Shown here: positions 17,244-26,544 of the stretch, piece by piece
Layout: every line of letters begins with the position of its first letter
How positions within the stretch are numbered: position 1 is the first letter of the stretch
Origin: Paractinoplanes tereljensis
GTDB lineage: Bacteria > Actinomycetota > Actinomycetes > Mycobacteriales > Micromonosporaceae
Reading direction: 5' to 3'
Assembly (NCBI RefSeq): GCF_016862435.1
Contig: NZ_BOMY01000033.1
Coordinates: 124,001-188,000, forward strand
Length of the DNA stretch: 64,000 nucleotides
Program-made: the position numbers and the translations under genes
The notes under the pieces: generated by a model
What the model was told of the DNA's origin: nothing
The model's database searches: none
Seen by the model: the letters and a program-made list of their open reading frames with translations, nothing else

Positions 17244-17262
17244 AAGATGGACACACCATCTT
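17244..17262 (-). terminator. Possible terminator of the arabinose operon
   Basis: AAGATGG-ACACA-CCATCTT is a perfect 7-bp inverted repeat, 31 bases beyond the stop of the last minus-strand cistron at 17293. The stem is short and A/T-rich for this genome, so it may instead be another regulator site. Confidence 0.4.
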
Positions 17263-17292
17263 AAGATTCCGGCGAAACGAATCGACCTAGAT

Positions 17293-18312
17293 CTATGTCG
17301 TCGGAGAGGCGACGCTGTCCCGCTCCACCAGGGAAGGGGCGATCGTGCGCCGGGTGCCGATCTCCGACATGCCCGACTCGATCTGGGCGATCAGCAGCTC
17401 CAGGGTGGCCGTGGCCACCGCGGCGAAGTCGGGGCGGACGGTGGTGAGCGGCGGCGTGAAATAGGCCGCCTCGGGCACGTCGTCGAAGCCGATGATGCTG
17501 ACGTCGTCGGGGACCTTGCGGCCGTGCTCGTTCAGCGCGCGCAGCAGGCCCAGCGCGATGTGGTCGTTGGCCGTGAAGACCGCCGTCACATCCGGCAGCC
17601 GGGCCAGCAGCTGGCCGTTGCGGTAACCGCTGGCCGCGCTCCAGTCGCCGGTCAGCAGCGGCGGGATCTCCACGCCGGCCTCGGTCAGCGCGGCCTCCCA
17701 GCCGCGCACCCGGCCGGCCGCGTCGAACCAGTCGCTCGGGCCGGAGATGTGCCAGACCGTGCGGTGCCCGGCGTCGAGCAGGCGCTTGGTCGCGGCGTGC
17801 GCGCCGGCCACCTGGTCGACCGTGACCAGGGTGCTGGACCGCTCGGGGTCGCCGTCGATCGTCACCAGCGGCACGTCGGCCGGCAGATGCGCCAGCGCGG
17901 GACCGGCCGACGCCACCGGCGCGATCACCACCAGGCCCGCCACCCGCTGGTCCAGGTGGCGTTCCACGGCCTCGGTGATCGAGCGTTCGTCGAGGCTGCG
18001 CACGCTGCCGACGTTCACCGCGAAGCCGGTCGCCTGCGCCGCCTCCTCGAAGGCCGTCAGCAACGAAGCGGGTCCGTAGAGCGACGAGTTCTGCGCGACC
18101 ACGCCGATCACCTGGGACGTGCCGGTGACCAGGGCTCGCGCCGCCCGGTCGGGCCGGTAGCCCAGTTCCGCTATCGCCGCTCGCACTTTGAGCCGGGTCT
18201 GCTCGCTCACGTTCTTGTGCTCGTTGAGCACCCGCGAGACGGTCTGATGGGACACCCCCGCCAGCCGGGCGACGTCCATCATGCCCGGCGGCCGTCCGCG
18301 CTTCACGCTCAC
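17293..18312 (-). CDS. LacI-family transcriptional regulator (distal, arabinose operon)
   Basis: A 339-residue LacI regulator. The N-terminal helix-turn-helix is MMDVARLAGVSHQTVSRVLNEH with the hinge RPDRAARALVTG. A sugar-binding domain with VVIAPVASAG, TVDQVAGA and SIIGFDDVPEA follows. It closely resembles the LacI protein at 22189-23223 along its whole length, so the two are paralogues. A GTG at 18312 is chosen; a TTG directly before it and a GTG at 18306 are alternatives. It lies 39 bases behind araA on the same strand and is likely the last cistron. It probably binds the TGTnnACG-type operators and responds to arabinose or an arabino-oligosaccharide. Confidence 0.87.
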   Translation of the reverse strand: MSVKRGRPPGMMDVARLAGVSHQTVSRVLNEHKNVSEQTRLKVRAAIAELGYRPDRAARALVTGTSQVIGVVAQNSSLYGPASLLTAFEEAAQATGFAVNVGSVRSLDERSITEAVERHLDQRVAGLVVIAPVASAGPALAHLPADVPLVTIDGDPERSSTLVTVDQVAGAHAATKRLLDAGHRTVWHISGPSDWFDAAGRVRGWEAALTEAGVEIPPLLTGDWSAASGYRNGQLLARLPDVTAVFTANDHIALGLLRALNEHGRKVPDDVSIIGFDDVPEAAYFTPPLTTVRPDFAAVATATLELLIAQIESGMSEIGTRRTIAPSLVERDSVASPTT

Positions 18313-18351
18313 CAAACCCCCGCATCCGCCTGTTGCGGGCAGGATATCGCG

Positions 18352-19860
18352 TCACCGCAGTCCGCCCGCCAGCAGCTGATACGCGGCGTTCCACTTCAGC
18401 TCTCGGCGGATTGATCTCGGGGTGCTTGATTCATCGATCAAGACCAATTCGGTACGGGTCAGCTCGGCGAACTGGTCGACGGTCTCGATGTCGAGCGACG
18501 TGGAGAGCACGGTGTGGTGCGGACCGCCCGCCATCAGCCAGCATTCGGCGGAAGTAGCCAGGTCGGGGTGGGGTTCCCAGACCGCGCAGGCGACCGGCAG
18601 GGCGGTCAGTTCGGCATCCGGTTCGACCACGTCGATGACGTTTCCGACGAGTCGGAAACGGTCGCCCATGTCACAGATTCCGACCACGACGCCCGGGCCC
18701 GGCGCGGCCGAGAACTTCAGCCGTACGGGGTCCTCGCGGCCGCCGATGCCGAGCGGGTGGATCTCCAGTCGCGGCTTCTGGCCGGCGATCGACGGGCACA
18801 CCTCGAGCATGTGCGCGCCGAGGATCCGCTGCGGGCCGGGGCCCAGGTGGTAGGTGTAGTCCTCCATGAAGCTGGTGCCGCCGGGCAGGCCGTGCCCGGC
18901 CGCCTTCAGCGTGGCGAGCAGCATCGAGGTCTTCCAGTCGCCCTCGCCGCCGAAGCCGTACCCGTCGGCCATCAACCGCTGGACCGCGAGCCCGGGCAGC
19001 TGCCGCAGCCCGCCGAGGTCCTCGAAGTTGGTGGTGAACGCCCCGAAACCGCCGTCGGTCAGGAAGGTCCGGAGGCCGGCCTCGATCCGGGCGCCGTAGC
19101 GCAGCGACTCGCGCCGCTCCTCATGCAGCGCCGGCACGACGTCGTAGGCCTCGAAGTACTCCTCGACCAGATCGTCGATGGCCTTCTCGGAAACAGAATC
19201 AACAACCTTGACAAGATCATTCACGCCGTACGTGTTGACCGAGACCCCGAAGTGCCGCTCGGCCTCCACCTTGTCGCCCTCGGTGACCGCCACGTCCCGC
19301 ATGTTGTCGCCGAACCGGGCCAGCCGCAGGTTGCGCATCGTCGCCACCGCGATCGCGGCCCGCGCCCAGGACCCCACCCGCTCGGCCGTGCGCGGCTCGG
19401 ACGCGTGCCCGGCCACCGTGGTGCGGGCGACGCCGAGCCGGGTCTGCACGTACCCGAACTCGCGGTCGCCGTGCGCGGCCTGGTTCAGGTTCATGAAGTC
19501 CATGTCGATGGTCGCCCACGGCAGTTCCCGGTGTGCCTGGGTGTGCAGGTGCAGCAGCGGCTTGCGCAGCGCCTCCAGCCCGCTGATCCACATCTTGGCC
19601 GGCGAGAACGTGTGCATCCAGGCGATCACCCCGATGCAGTGGTCATCGGCGTTGGCCGCGATCATCGTGGCCCGGATGCCGGCCGCGTCGGTGAGCACCG
19701 GCCGCCAGACGATCGGCACCGGGATGGCCGGCGAGCCGTCGAGTTGGGCGAGCACCTGCTGCGACTGGGCGGCCACCTGGGCGAGCGTGTCCTCGCCGTA
19801 CAGGCCCTGGCTCCCGGTGAGGAACCAGATCTCGCGGCCGTCGAAAGGGTTCATGCTCAT
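18352..19860 (-). CDS. araA: L-arabinose isomerase
   Basis: A 502-residue enzyme, close to the 500 of E. coli AraA, converting L-arabinose to L-ribulose in the cytosol. Family signatures are clear: FLTGSQGLYGEDTL at the start, MHTFSPAKMWI, GFGGEGDWKTS and FMEDYTYHLGPG, which carry the Mn-binding Glu and His residues of the family. The ATG at 19860 is used; a second ATG six bases on has better spacing to AGGCAGG and may be the true start. It lies 8 bases behind araD in the operon lacI-araB-araD-araA-lacI. Confidence 0.95.
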   Translation of the reverse strand: MSMNPFDGREIWFLTGSQGLYGEDTLAQVAAQSQQVLAQLDGSPAIPVPIVWRPVLTDAAGIRATMIAANADDHCIGVIAWMHTFSPAKMWISGLEALRKPLLHLHTQAHRELPWATIDMDFMNLNQAAHGDREFGYVQTRLGVARTTVAGHASEPRTAERVGSWARAAIAVATMRNLRLARFGDNMRDVAVTEGDKVEAERHFGVSVNTYGVNDLVKVVDSVSEKAIDDLVEEYFEAYDVVPALHEERRESLRYGARIEAGLRTFLTDGGFGAFTTNFEDLGGLRQLPGLAVQRLMADGYGFGGEGDWKTSMLLATLKAAGHGLPGGTSFMEDYTYHLGPGPQRILGAHMLEVCPSIAGQKPRLEIHPLGIGGREDPVRLKFSAAPGPGVVVGICDMGDRFRLVGNVIDVVEPDAELTALPVACAVWEPHPDLATSAECWLMAGGPHHTVLSTSLDIETVDQFAELTRTELVLIDESSTPRSIRRELKWNAAYQLLAGGLR

Positions 19861-19868
19861 CCTGCCTC

Positions 19869-20552
19869 TTAAACGTTGCCGTAGTAGCTGTCGGGGCCGT
19901 GCTTGCGCGTGTAGTGGCGGCGGATCAGGTGCTCGGGCGGTTCGGCGGCGGGGTTGAGCGCGAGGGTGTGGATCGCCATCCGGGCCACCTCCTCGCAGAC
20001 GACCGCCGTCTCGAGCGACTTGGTGGCGTTCGCGCCCCAGGTGAACGGGCCGTGGCTGGCCACCAGCGCGGCCGGCACCGAGGCCGCGTCGCCGTCCAGG
20101 ACGTCGAGGATGACCAGCCCGGTGTTGCGCTCGTACTCGCTCTCGCACTCGGCCGGGGTCAGGTCGCGGGTGACCGGGATCGGGCCGTTGAAGTTGTCGG
20201 CGTGCGTGGTGCCGAGGACCGGGATGTCCCGGTGGGCCTGGGCGAACGCGACGGCGTGCGTGGAGTGCGTGTGGGTGATCCCGCCGATCTCCGGGAACGC
20301 CTGGTAGAGCAGCCGGTGAGTCTCGCTGTCGACCGAGGGCTTGAGCCGGCTGCCGACCACCCGGCCGGTCTCGATCTCCACCGTGACCAGGTCTTCCTCG
20401 GTCAGCCGGGCGTAGGGCACACCGGACGGCTTGATCACGTAGACGCCGGCGCCACGGTCGACGCCGCTGACGTTGCCCCAGGTGAGGGTGGCGAGCCCTT
20501 CCTTCGGGATCCGCAGATTGGCCTCCAGGACCTCGCGGAGCAGATCCCTCAT
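19869..20552 (-). CDS. araD: L-ribulose-5-phosphate 4-epimerase
   Basis: A 227-residue class II aldolase-fold epimerase, near the family's 231. It converts L-ribulose 5-phosphate to D-xylulose 5-phosphate. The zinc-binding histidines are in THTHSTHA (around residue 95) and ASHGPFTWG (around 170); the substrate loop TWGNVSG is near 24-30. The ATG overlaps the araB stop as ATGA. Together with AraA and AraB it completes the bacterial arabinose pathway. Confidence 0.95.
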   Translation of the reverse strand: MRDLLREVLEANLRIPKEGLATLTWGNVSGVDRGAGVYVIKPSGVPYARLTEEDLVTVEIETGRVVGSRLKPSVDSETHRLLYQAFPEIGGITHTHSTHAVAFAQAHRDIPVLGTTHADNFNGPIPVTRDLTPAECESEYERNTGLVILDVLDGDAASVPAALVASHGPFTWGANATKSLETAVVCEEVARMAIHTLALNPAAEPPEHLIRRHYTRKHGPDSYYGNV

Positions 20553-22192
20553 CGGAGCGCCTCCCGGCGGATCTTGCGGAGGCGACGCATGACGTCGTTG
20601 CCGTGCCGGCCGAAGTAGTCGACCAGGGTTCGGTATTCGGCGTAGAGCGCGTCATAGCGGTCGGCATCGTCGGAGCTGGGCGTCCAGGCGCCGTGGACGA
20701 CCCGGCCCATCGCCGCGGCGGCGGCGCGGATGTCCGGGTAGGCGCCGGCCGCGACCGCGGCGTGCAGGGCCGAGCCGAGGGCCGGTCCCTGCTCGGAGTC
20801 GAGCAGGCTGATCGGCATCCGGGTGACGTCGGCGTAGATCTGCATGAGGAACGGGTTCTTCTGCAGACCGCCGGTGACGATGAGTTCGTTGACCTCGACG
20901 CCGGACGCCCGGAACGTCTCGATGATCAGCCGGGTGCCGTAAGCGGTGGCCTCGACCAGCGCCCGATATTGATCCTCGGGCTTGGTGGCCAGGGTCTGCC
21001 CGATGATCACGCCGGACAGTTCGTGGTCGACCAGGGGGGAGCGGTTGCCGGAGTGCCAGTCGAGGGCGATCAGCCCGTGCGCGCCGACCGGCTGCTGCGA
21101 CGCCAGTTCACTGAGGTAACCGTGCAGATCGCCCTCAGCTTTAGAAAGGTAGGAAGCCGGCACCGCGTTGTCGACGAACCAGCCGAAGATGTCCCCGACA
21201 CCCGACTGCCCGGCCTCGTAACCCCACAAGCCGGGGACGATGCCGCCCTCGACCACCCCGCACATGCCGGGCACCTCACGCAGCACGTCCGAGCTCATCA
21301 CGTGACACGTCGACGTCCCCATGATGGCAACCAGCTGACCGGGTTCGACCGCCTGCGCGGCGGGGGCGGACACGTGCGCGTCCACGTTGCCCACCGCGAC
21401 GACGACCCCGGTGTGCAGGCCCATCCACTCGGCGGCTTCGGCGGTGAGCGTGCCGGCCGCCTGCCCGAGTTGACCGATTGGGGCATCGAGCCGCGTCTCG
21501 GCGAAGTCGGCGAAGGAGGGATTCAGTTCGGCCAGGTAAGCGGGGGAGGGGTACACCCCGTCCACGAACTGTCCCTTGTAACCGGCCGTGCAGGCGTTAC
21601 GCAGGTAGACCCCGGTCATCCGCCAGACGATCCAGTCGGCCGCCTCGACCCAGTACCGGGTGGCCGCCCACACCTCCGGGTCCTCCTCGAGAACCTGCAG
21701 CGCCTTCGCGAACTCCCACTCCGAGCTGATCAGTCCGCCGTACCGCCGCAGCCAGGTCTCCCCGCGCTTGGCCGCCAGGTCGGTGATGCGGTCGGCCTGC
21801 GGCTGGGCCGCGTGGTGTTTCCACAGCTTGAGGTAGGCGTGCGGCCGATCGGCGAACTCCGGCAGCTCGCTCAGCGGCGTGCCGTCCGCGAGGGTCGGCA
21901 ACACCGTGCAGGCGGTGAAGTCGGTGGCCAGCCCGATGACGTCGGCGCCGTCGACCCCGGCCGCCCGCAGCGCCTCCGGCACCGCGTGGCGAAGAACATC
22001 GAGGTAATCCTGCGGCACCTGCAGGGCCCAGTCCGGGGGCAACAGCCGGGCGGTTTCCCCCGGCAGGTGCGTTTCCAGGACCCCATGGGCGTACGGGTGG
22101 ACAGCCGACCCGAGCTCAGCGCCGTCGCTGACCCGGACCACGACGGCCCGGCCGGACAGCGTTCCGTAGTCGACGCCGATGACGTACGTCAT
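20549..22192 (-). CDS. araB: Ribulokinase
   Basis: A 547-residue FGGY-family sugar kinase (E. coli AraB has 566) that phosphorylates L-ribulose with ATP. It begins YVIGVDYGTLSGRAVVV, the ASKHA phosphate-1 motif with the ribulokinase-type Tyr. AraB-type motifs TDFTACTVLP, EWEFAKALQ, GNVDAHVSAPA, MGTSTCHVM and the C-terminal GGLQKNP follow. The ATG overlaps the stop of the upstream lacI as ATGA. Confidence 0.95.
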   Translation of the reverse strand: MTYVIGVDYGTLSGRAVVVRVSDGAELGSAVHPYAHGVLETHLPGETARLLPPDWALQVPQDYLDVLRHAVPEALRAAGVDGADVIGLATDFTACTVLPTLADGTPLSELPEFADRPHAYLKLWKHHAAQPQADRITDLAAKRGETWLRRYGGLISSEWEFAKALQVLEEDPEVWAATRYWVEAADWIVWRMTGVYLRNACTAGYKGQFVDGVYPSPAYLAELNPSFADFAETRLDAPIGQLGQAAGTLTAEAAEWMGLHTGVVVAVGNVDAHVSAPAAQAVEPGQLVAIMGTSTCHVMSSDVLREVPGMCGVVEGGIVPGLWGYEAGQSGVGDIFGWFVDNAVPASYLSKAEGDLHGYLSELASQQPVGAHGLIALDWHSGNRSPLVDHELSGVIIGQTLATKPEDQYRALVEATAYGTRLIIETFRASGVEVNELIVTGGLQKNPFLMQIYADVTRMPISLLDSEQGPALGSALHAAVAAGAYPDIRAAAAAMGRVVHGAWTPSSDDADRYDALYAEYRTLVDYFGRHGNDVMRRLRKIRREALR

Positions 22193-23223
22193 GAGGGTTT
22201 CCTTTCCGGTGCCGCGACCGTGTCGCGGGGGATGAGGAGCGGCTCGACCAGCGCGGACTCGGCCGACTTGACGCCGGTGGCGAGCTGGTCGAGCAGCAGC
22301 CGCAGCGCCTGGCGGCCCACGTCGCCGAACTCCTGGCGGATCGTGGTCAGCGCCGGGTGGAAGTACCCGGCCTCGGGCACGTCGTCGAAGCCGATGATGC
22401 TGACGTCGTCCGGGACGCGGCGGCCCTGCTCGGTGATGGCGCGCATGATGCCGAGCGCCACGTGGTCGTTGGCCGCGAAGATCGCGGTGCAGTCCGGGAT
22501 CCGGGCCAGCATCCGCCCGCACTGGTAACCGGAGGCGGCCGACCAGCCGGCCCGGGCCATCGGCGGGGCGACCGCGCCGACCTCGGCCAGCGCGGCCCGC
22601 CAGCCGTCCTCGCGGGCCCGGCTGCCGTGCCACTGTTCCGGCCCGGCCACGTGCCAGACCGTGCGGTGGCCGGCCTCGAGCAGATGCCGGGTGGCGAGCA
22701 GGCCACCGGTGTACTGGTCGACCGAGACGTTGGCGACCTGCCATTCGGGCAGGCCGTCCACGGTGACGATCGGAATGCCCTCCGGGACCAGGCGCATCGC
22801 CTCGGCGGCGGCGTCCACCGGCGCTATGAAGACCAGACCGGCCGCGCCCTGCTGGACCAGCCGCTCGACGATCCGGCGGGAGGCGGCGGTGGCGTCGTAC
22901 CCGGCCACGTGCCCGACGGTCAGCGACAGGTCGGCGCCGAGCGCGGCCTCACCGATCGCCTGCACCATGCTGGACGGTCCGTACAGCGTGGTGTTCTGGG
23001 CGACCACGCCGATCACGTTGGACCGGCCGGTGGCCAGCACCCGGGCCGACAGGTTGCGCCGGTAACCGAGCTCGGCGATGGCCGCGAGGACCCGGGTGCG
23101 CGTGGTCGCGGACACGTGCGGGTGCCCGTTGAGCACCCGGGAGACGGTCTGGTGCGAGACGCCGGCGCGGGCCGCGACGTCGGACATGACGGGCCCGCGG
23201 TGCGGCGGGAAGGCCGCGCTCAT
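22189..23223 (-). CDS. LacI-family transcriptional regulator (proximal, arabinose operon)
   Basis: A 344-residue LacI regulator and first cistron of the araBDA operon. The helix-turn-helix is VMSDVAARAGVSHQTVSRVLNGH, the hinge RRNLSARVLATG, and the effector domain contains SIIGFDDVPEAGYF. The gene is divergent from the furanose importer across 740 bases that hold several matching operators. One of them, TGTGAACGCAAACA at 23288-23301, overlaps its own putative -10, so autoregulation is likely. It is a paralogue of the last gene of the same operon. Confidence 0.9.
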   Translation of the reverse strand: MSAAFPPHRGPVMSDVAARAGVSHQTVSRVLNGHPHVSATTRTRVLAAIAELGYRRNLSARVLATGRSNVIGVVAQNTTLYGPSSMVQAIGEAALGADLSLTVGHVAGYDATAASRRIVERLVQQGAAGLVFIAPVDAAAEAMRLVPEGIPIVTVDGLPEWQVANVSVDQYTGGLLATRHLLEAGHRTVWHVAGPEQWHGSRAREDGWRAALAEVGAVAPPMARAGWSAASGYQCGRMLARIPDCTAIFAANDHVALGIMRAITEQGRRVPDDVSIIGFDDVPEAGYFHPALTTIRQEFGDVGRQALRLLLDQLATGVKSAESALVEPLLIPRDTVAAPERKPS

Positions 23224-23287
23224 GGTCCATCTCGTCGGTCACGGCGTAGACGGGCCTTCATCGGCTGTCCCCTTTTGGCGGGCGAAA

Positions 23288-23301
23288 TGTGAACGCAAAC
23301 A
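23288..23301. promoter_or_regulatory. LacI-type operator before the arabinose operon
   Basis: TGTGAACGCAAACA has TGT...ACA ends and a central CG like the sites at 23911 and 17219. It lies 65 bases before the lacI start and overlaps the proposed -10 box. Confidence 0.6.
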
Positions 23302-23327
23302 TGCTTGGCACCTCGACGCGCTGTCAA
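23298..23327 (-). promoter_or_regulatory. Putative promoter of lacI-araBDA-lacI
   Basis: On the minus strand a perfect TTGACA (bases 23327-23322) is followed after 18 bases by CATGTT. The operator at 23288-23301 overlaps the -10 hexamer, which would allow repression. Confidence 0.45.
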
Positions 23328-23479
23328 GGGTCGACTACACCGCCGTTATCTGTTCGTGACATTCATCGGGTCGCGGGTTTACCTGCGAAAACCACGTTTG
23401 AGGAGGTGATCGGCGGTGTCGGTGCTGTAACGGGAGCATTTCCGGTACGTGATCTTGAACTGGGCCGGATAGCCAACTC

Positions 23480-23493
23480 TGTTAACGATCTCA
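23480..23493. promoter_or_regulatory. Weak LacI-type operator-like site
   Basis: TGTTAACGATCTCA matches the orphan site TGTTAACGATCACA at 13 of 14 positions. It lies mid-way in the divergent region and might support looping between the flanking sites. Confidence 0.4.
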
Positions 23494-23910
23494 AGGGGTT
23501 GATGGTGCTCGATCTCTTGAGTAACGCGCAGGTTGCCGGGAGTGTGCCGATATCGTTGCTCGTCGCTGCCATGATCACCGAAAATTTTCGATCACCCGCC
23601 GCGCAGCTGGCTCGCGCGGGCGGACCGTCCATCATGGTGGCCGCGTATCAGCAGGTCCGGGCTGTTGGCGCTCACAGCCGGGCGAATCGGAAGGCGTCTT
23701 GCCCGACCATCTCCTGCTGGGAGCCATCGATGCAATCTTCCGGTAACAAAGAGCGATCACCTCTTGACTCGCCTGTTGAGAACGGTAACACTCGCGAAAC
23801 GCAGTAACCGGAGGCGCCTTCGGGCCCCGGGTTGCATACGGCGGTGGAGACCGGTCTCCACCACCGGCTGGTCCCCTTTTAAAACTGACGCATGCGCGGG
23901 CACCTCTCCC

Positions 23911-23924
23911 TGTTAACGTTCACA
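23911..23924. promoter_or_regulatory. LacI-type operator before the furanose importer
   Basis: TGTTAACGTTCACA is palindromic at 12 of 14 positions around a central CG. It lies 42 bases before the importer's first start codon. Confidence 0.65.
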
Positions 23925-23965
23925 ACCCCGCGCATGGGCTCCAGGTCCGCTTGAAGGAGGAAGTA

Positions 23966-24949
23966 GTGCTCAAGAGACTGTCTGTTGCGATGGTCGGTGC
24001 CGTGCTGCTCAGTTCGGCTCTGGCCGGCTGTGGCGGCGGTGACGACTCGTCAAGTGGCTCCGGCTCCGATGACAAGATCGTCCTCGGCTTCTCCCAGGTC
24101 GGCGCGGAAAGCGGCTGGCGTACCGCCAACACCAAGTCCATCCAGGACTCGGCCAAGGCGGCCGGCATCGAGCTGAAGTTCGCTGACGCGCAGGGCAAGC
24201 AGGAGAACCAGATCACGGCGATCCGGTCCTTCATCACCCAGAAGGTCGACGTCATCGCCTTCTCGCCGGTCGTCACCTCCGGCTGGGACGCGGTGCTCAA
24301 GGAGGCCAAGGACGCCGGCATCCCGGTGATCCTGACCGACCGCTCGGTCGACTCGCAGGACACCTCGCTGTACGTGTCGTTCCTCGGCTCGGACTTCGTC
24401 GAGGAGGGCAAGAAGGCCGGCCAGTGGCTGGTCGACCAGTACAAGGGCAAGACCGGCACGGTCAACATCGTCGAGCTGCAGGGCACCACGGGTGCGGCGC
24501 CGGCCATCGACCGCCAGAAGGGCTTCGCCGACACCATCGCGTCGGACCCGAACCTCAAGGTCGTGAAGAGCCAGACCGGTGACTTCACGCGGGCGCAGGG
24601 CAAGACTGTCATGGAGACCTTCCTGCAGTCGACGCCGAAGATCGACGTGCTGTACGCGCACAACGACGACATGGGTCTCGGCGCCATCGAGGCGATCGAG
24701 GCGGCCGGCAAGAAGCCGGGAACCGACATCAAGATCATCACGGTCGACGCGGTCAAGGACGGCATGACCGCCCTGTCCGAGGGCAAGATCAACTACATCG
24801 TGGAGTGCAGCCCGCTCCTCGGCCCACAGCTGATGGACATCGTCAAGCAGGTCAAGAGCGGCGGCACCCCGGAGAAGCGGATCCTCACCAAGGAGACGAC
24901 CTTCACCCAGGAGCAGGCCAAGACCGAGCTCCCGAACCGTCAGTACTGA
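23966..24949 (+). CDS. Furanose ABC importer, substrate-binding lipoprotein (YtfQ-like)
   Basis: A 327-residue type I periplasmic-binding protein. The leader VLKRLSVAMVGAVLLSSALAGC ends in a lipobox, so it is a lipoprotein. The mature part is strikingly like E. coli YtfQ, the galactofuranose-binding protein: GFSQVGAESGWR, KQENQITAIRSF, APAIDRQKGFADTI and YAHNDDMGLGAIEAI all line up. The GTG at 23966 follows AAGGAGG at ideal spacing. It is the first gene of a four-gene importer and divergent from araBDA, so arabinofuranose is a plausible ligand; that is inference. Confidence 0.9.
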   Translation: MLKRLSVAMVGAVLLSSALAGCGGGDDSSSGSGSDDKIVLGFSQVGAESGWRTANTKSIQDSAKAAGIELKFADAQGKQENQITAIRSFITQKVDVIAFSPVVTSGWDAVLKEAKDAGIPVILTDRSVDSQDTSLYVSFLGSDFVEEGKKAGQWLVDQYKGKTGTVNIVELQGTTGAAPAIDRQKGFADTIASDPNLKVVKSQTGDFTRAQGKTVMETFLQSTPKIDVLYAHNDDMGLGAIEAIEAAGKKPGTDIKIITVDAVKDGMTALSEGKINYIVECSPLLGPQLMDIVKQVKSGGTPEKRILTKETTFTQEQAKTELPNRQY

Positions 24950-24963
24950 TCTTCTGTTCGTAC

Positions 24964-24993
24964 GGCCGGCCCCGGATCATCCCGGGGCCGGCC
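24964..24993 (+). terminator. Intercistronic hairpin after the binding-protein gene
   Basis: A perfect 12-bp stem (arm GGCCGGCCCCGG) with a 6-base loop, between the binding-protein and ATPase genes. Such hairpins usually stabilise the upstream mRNA or partly terminate, giving more binding protein than transporter. Confidence 0.6.
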
Positions 24994-25017
24994 CGCGGGG
25001 CGTGAAACGGAGCACGA

Positions 25018-26544
25018 ATGGGCGAGCCCTCCCCGGTTCTCGAGATGACCGGCATCCGCAAAGTCTTTCCCGGCGTCGTCGCACTCGACGGCGTCGATTT
25101 CCGGCTGCTTCCGGGTGAGATCCACGCCCTGATGGGCGAGAACGGCGCCGGGAAGTCCACCCTCATCAAGGTGCTGACCGGCGTGTACGACATCGACGGC
25201 GGCCAGATCACGCTCGGCGGCGAGCAGGTCGACTTCACCGGCCCGCTGCAGTCGCAGAAGGCCGGGGTCAGCACCGTCTACCAAGAGGTCAACCTCTGCA
25301 CCAACCTGACGGTCGCCGAGAACATCTTCATCGGCCGCGAGCCCCGCAAGTTCGGCCGCATCCAGTGGGGACTGATGCGCAAGCGGGCCGCCGAGCTGCT
25401 GGCCCGGCTCGACCTGAACATCGACGTGTCGGCGACGCTCGACACGTACTCCCTGGCCATCCAGCAGATGGTGGCGATCGCGCGCGCCGTGGACGTCTCG
25501 GCCCGGGTGCTCATCCTGGACGAGCCGACCTCCAGCCTGGACGCCTCCGAGGTGGCCCAGCTGTTCACCATCATGCGCCGGCTCAAGGACGACGGGGTGG
25601 CGATCCTGTTCGTCTCGCACTTCCTCGACCAGGTCTACGAGATCTCCGACCGGCTGACCGTGCTGCGCAACGGCCAGCTCATCGGCGAGTACAAAACCGC
25701 CGACCTGCCCCAGGTCCAGCTGGTCGAGAAGATGATCGGCAAGGAACTCGCGGTGCTCGAGGACCTCGAGGACAAGTCGCAGCGGATCCGGGCCAAGACC
25801 GCCGACGCCGCGCCGATCCTCGCCGCCACCGGGCTCGGCCGCACCGGCGCCATCTCACCGTTCGACCTCACCATCCACCAGGGTGAAGTGGTCGGGTTGG
25901 CGGGACTGCTGGGCTCCGGCCGTACCGAATTGGCGCGGTTGCTGTTCGGCGCGGACCGCGCCGACAGCGGCAGCCTGCAGATCGACGGCAAGGACGTGAC
26001 CCTGCGCAGTCCGCAGGCCGCGATGAAGCGGGGGATCGCGTTCTCCTCGGAGAACCGCCGCACCGAAGGCATCCTCGGCGAGCTCAGCGTGCGGGAGAAC
26101 ATCATCCTCGCGCTGCAGGCCAGCCGGGGCTGGACCAGGCCGATCCCGCGCCGCAAGCAGGACGAGATCGTCGACAAGTACATCAAGGCGCTGCAGATCC
26201 GGCCGGCCGACCCGGAACGCGAGGTGCGCAACCTCTCCGGCGGCAACCAGCAGAAGGTGCTGCTCGCGCGGTGGCTGATCACCGAGCCGCGGCTGCTGAT
26301 CATCGACGAACCGACCCGGGGCATCGACGTCGGCGCCAAGGCGGAGATCCAGAAGCTGGTCGCCGAGCTGTCCGACGGCGGGATGGCGGTGCTGTTCGTC
26401 AGCGCCGAGCTCGAGGAGGTCCTCCGGCTCAGCCACAAGATCGAGGTGCTCCGCGACCGCCGGCTGGTCGAGGAACTCGAGAACACCGAAGGCGTCGACG
26501 CCGACCGCATCATGCAGACCATCGCCAGCGGAGCAACGCAATGA
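25018..26544 (+). CDS. Sugar ABC importer ATP-binding protein (YtfR/AraG type)
   Basis: A 508-residue ATPase with two fused ABC domains, as in the ribose/arabinose/galactofuranose importers. Domain 1 has Walker A GENGAGKST (near residue 41) and Walker B LILDEPTSSLD. Domain 2 has the usual degenerate P-loop GLLGSGRTE, the signature LSGGNQQKV and LIIDEPTRGID. It sits 68 bases behind the binding-protein gene after a hairpin and overlaps the first permease by 4 bases. Confidence 0.93.
   Translation: MGEPSPVLEMTGIRKVFPGVVALDGVDFRLLPGEIHALMGENGAGKSTLIKVLTGVYDIDGGQITLGGEQVDFTGPLQSQKAGVSTVYQEVNLCTNLTVAENIFIGREPRKFGRIQWGLMRKRAAELLARLDLNIDVSATLDTYSLAIQQMVAIARAVDVSARVLILDEPTSSLDASEVAQLFTIMRRLKDDGVAILFVSHFLDQVYEISDRLTVLRNGQLIGEYKTADLPQVQLVEKMIGKELAVLEDLEDKSQRIRAKTADAAPILAATGLGRTGAISPFDLTIHQGEVVGLAGLLGSGRTELARLLFGADRADSGSLQIDGKDVTLRSPQAAMKRGIAFSSENRRTEGILGELSVRENIILALQASRGWTRPIPRRKQDEIVDKYIKALQIRPADPEREVRNLSGGNQQKVLLARWLITEPRLLIIDEPTRGIDVGAKAEIQKLVAELSDGGMAVLFVSAELEEVLRLSHKIEVLRDRRLVEELENTEGVDADRIMQTIASGATQ

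Larger units (their letters stand above)
23224..23965. other. Long regulatory intergenic region between arabinose operon and importer
   Basis: About 740 bases between divergent genes. It holds at least three LacI-type operator-like sites (23288, 23480 and 23911). The open frames in it lack the strong GC3 bias of real genes here and match no family I know, so I regard it as regulatory DNA with perhaps a degraded gene. Confidence 0.5.

Noticed and set aside
23289..23807. 172-codon plus-strand frame in the arabinose control region
   Set aside because: Weak GC3 bias, start inside an operator, no recognisable domain; treated as regulatory DNA.
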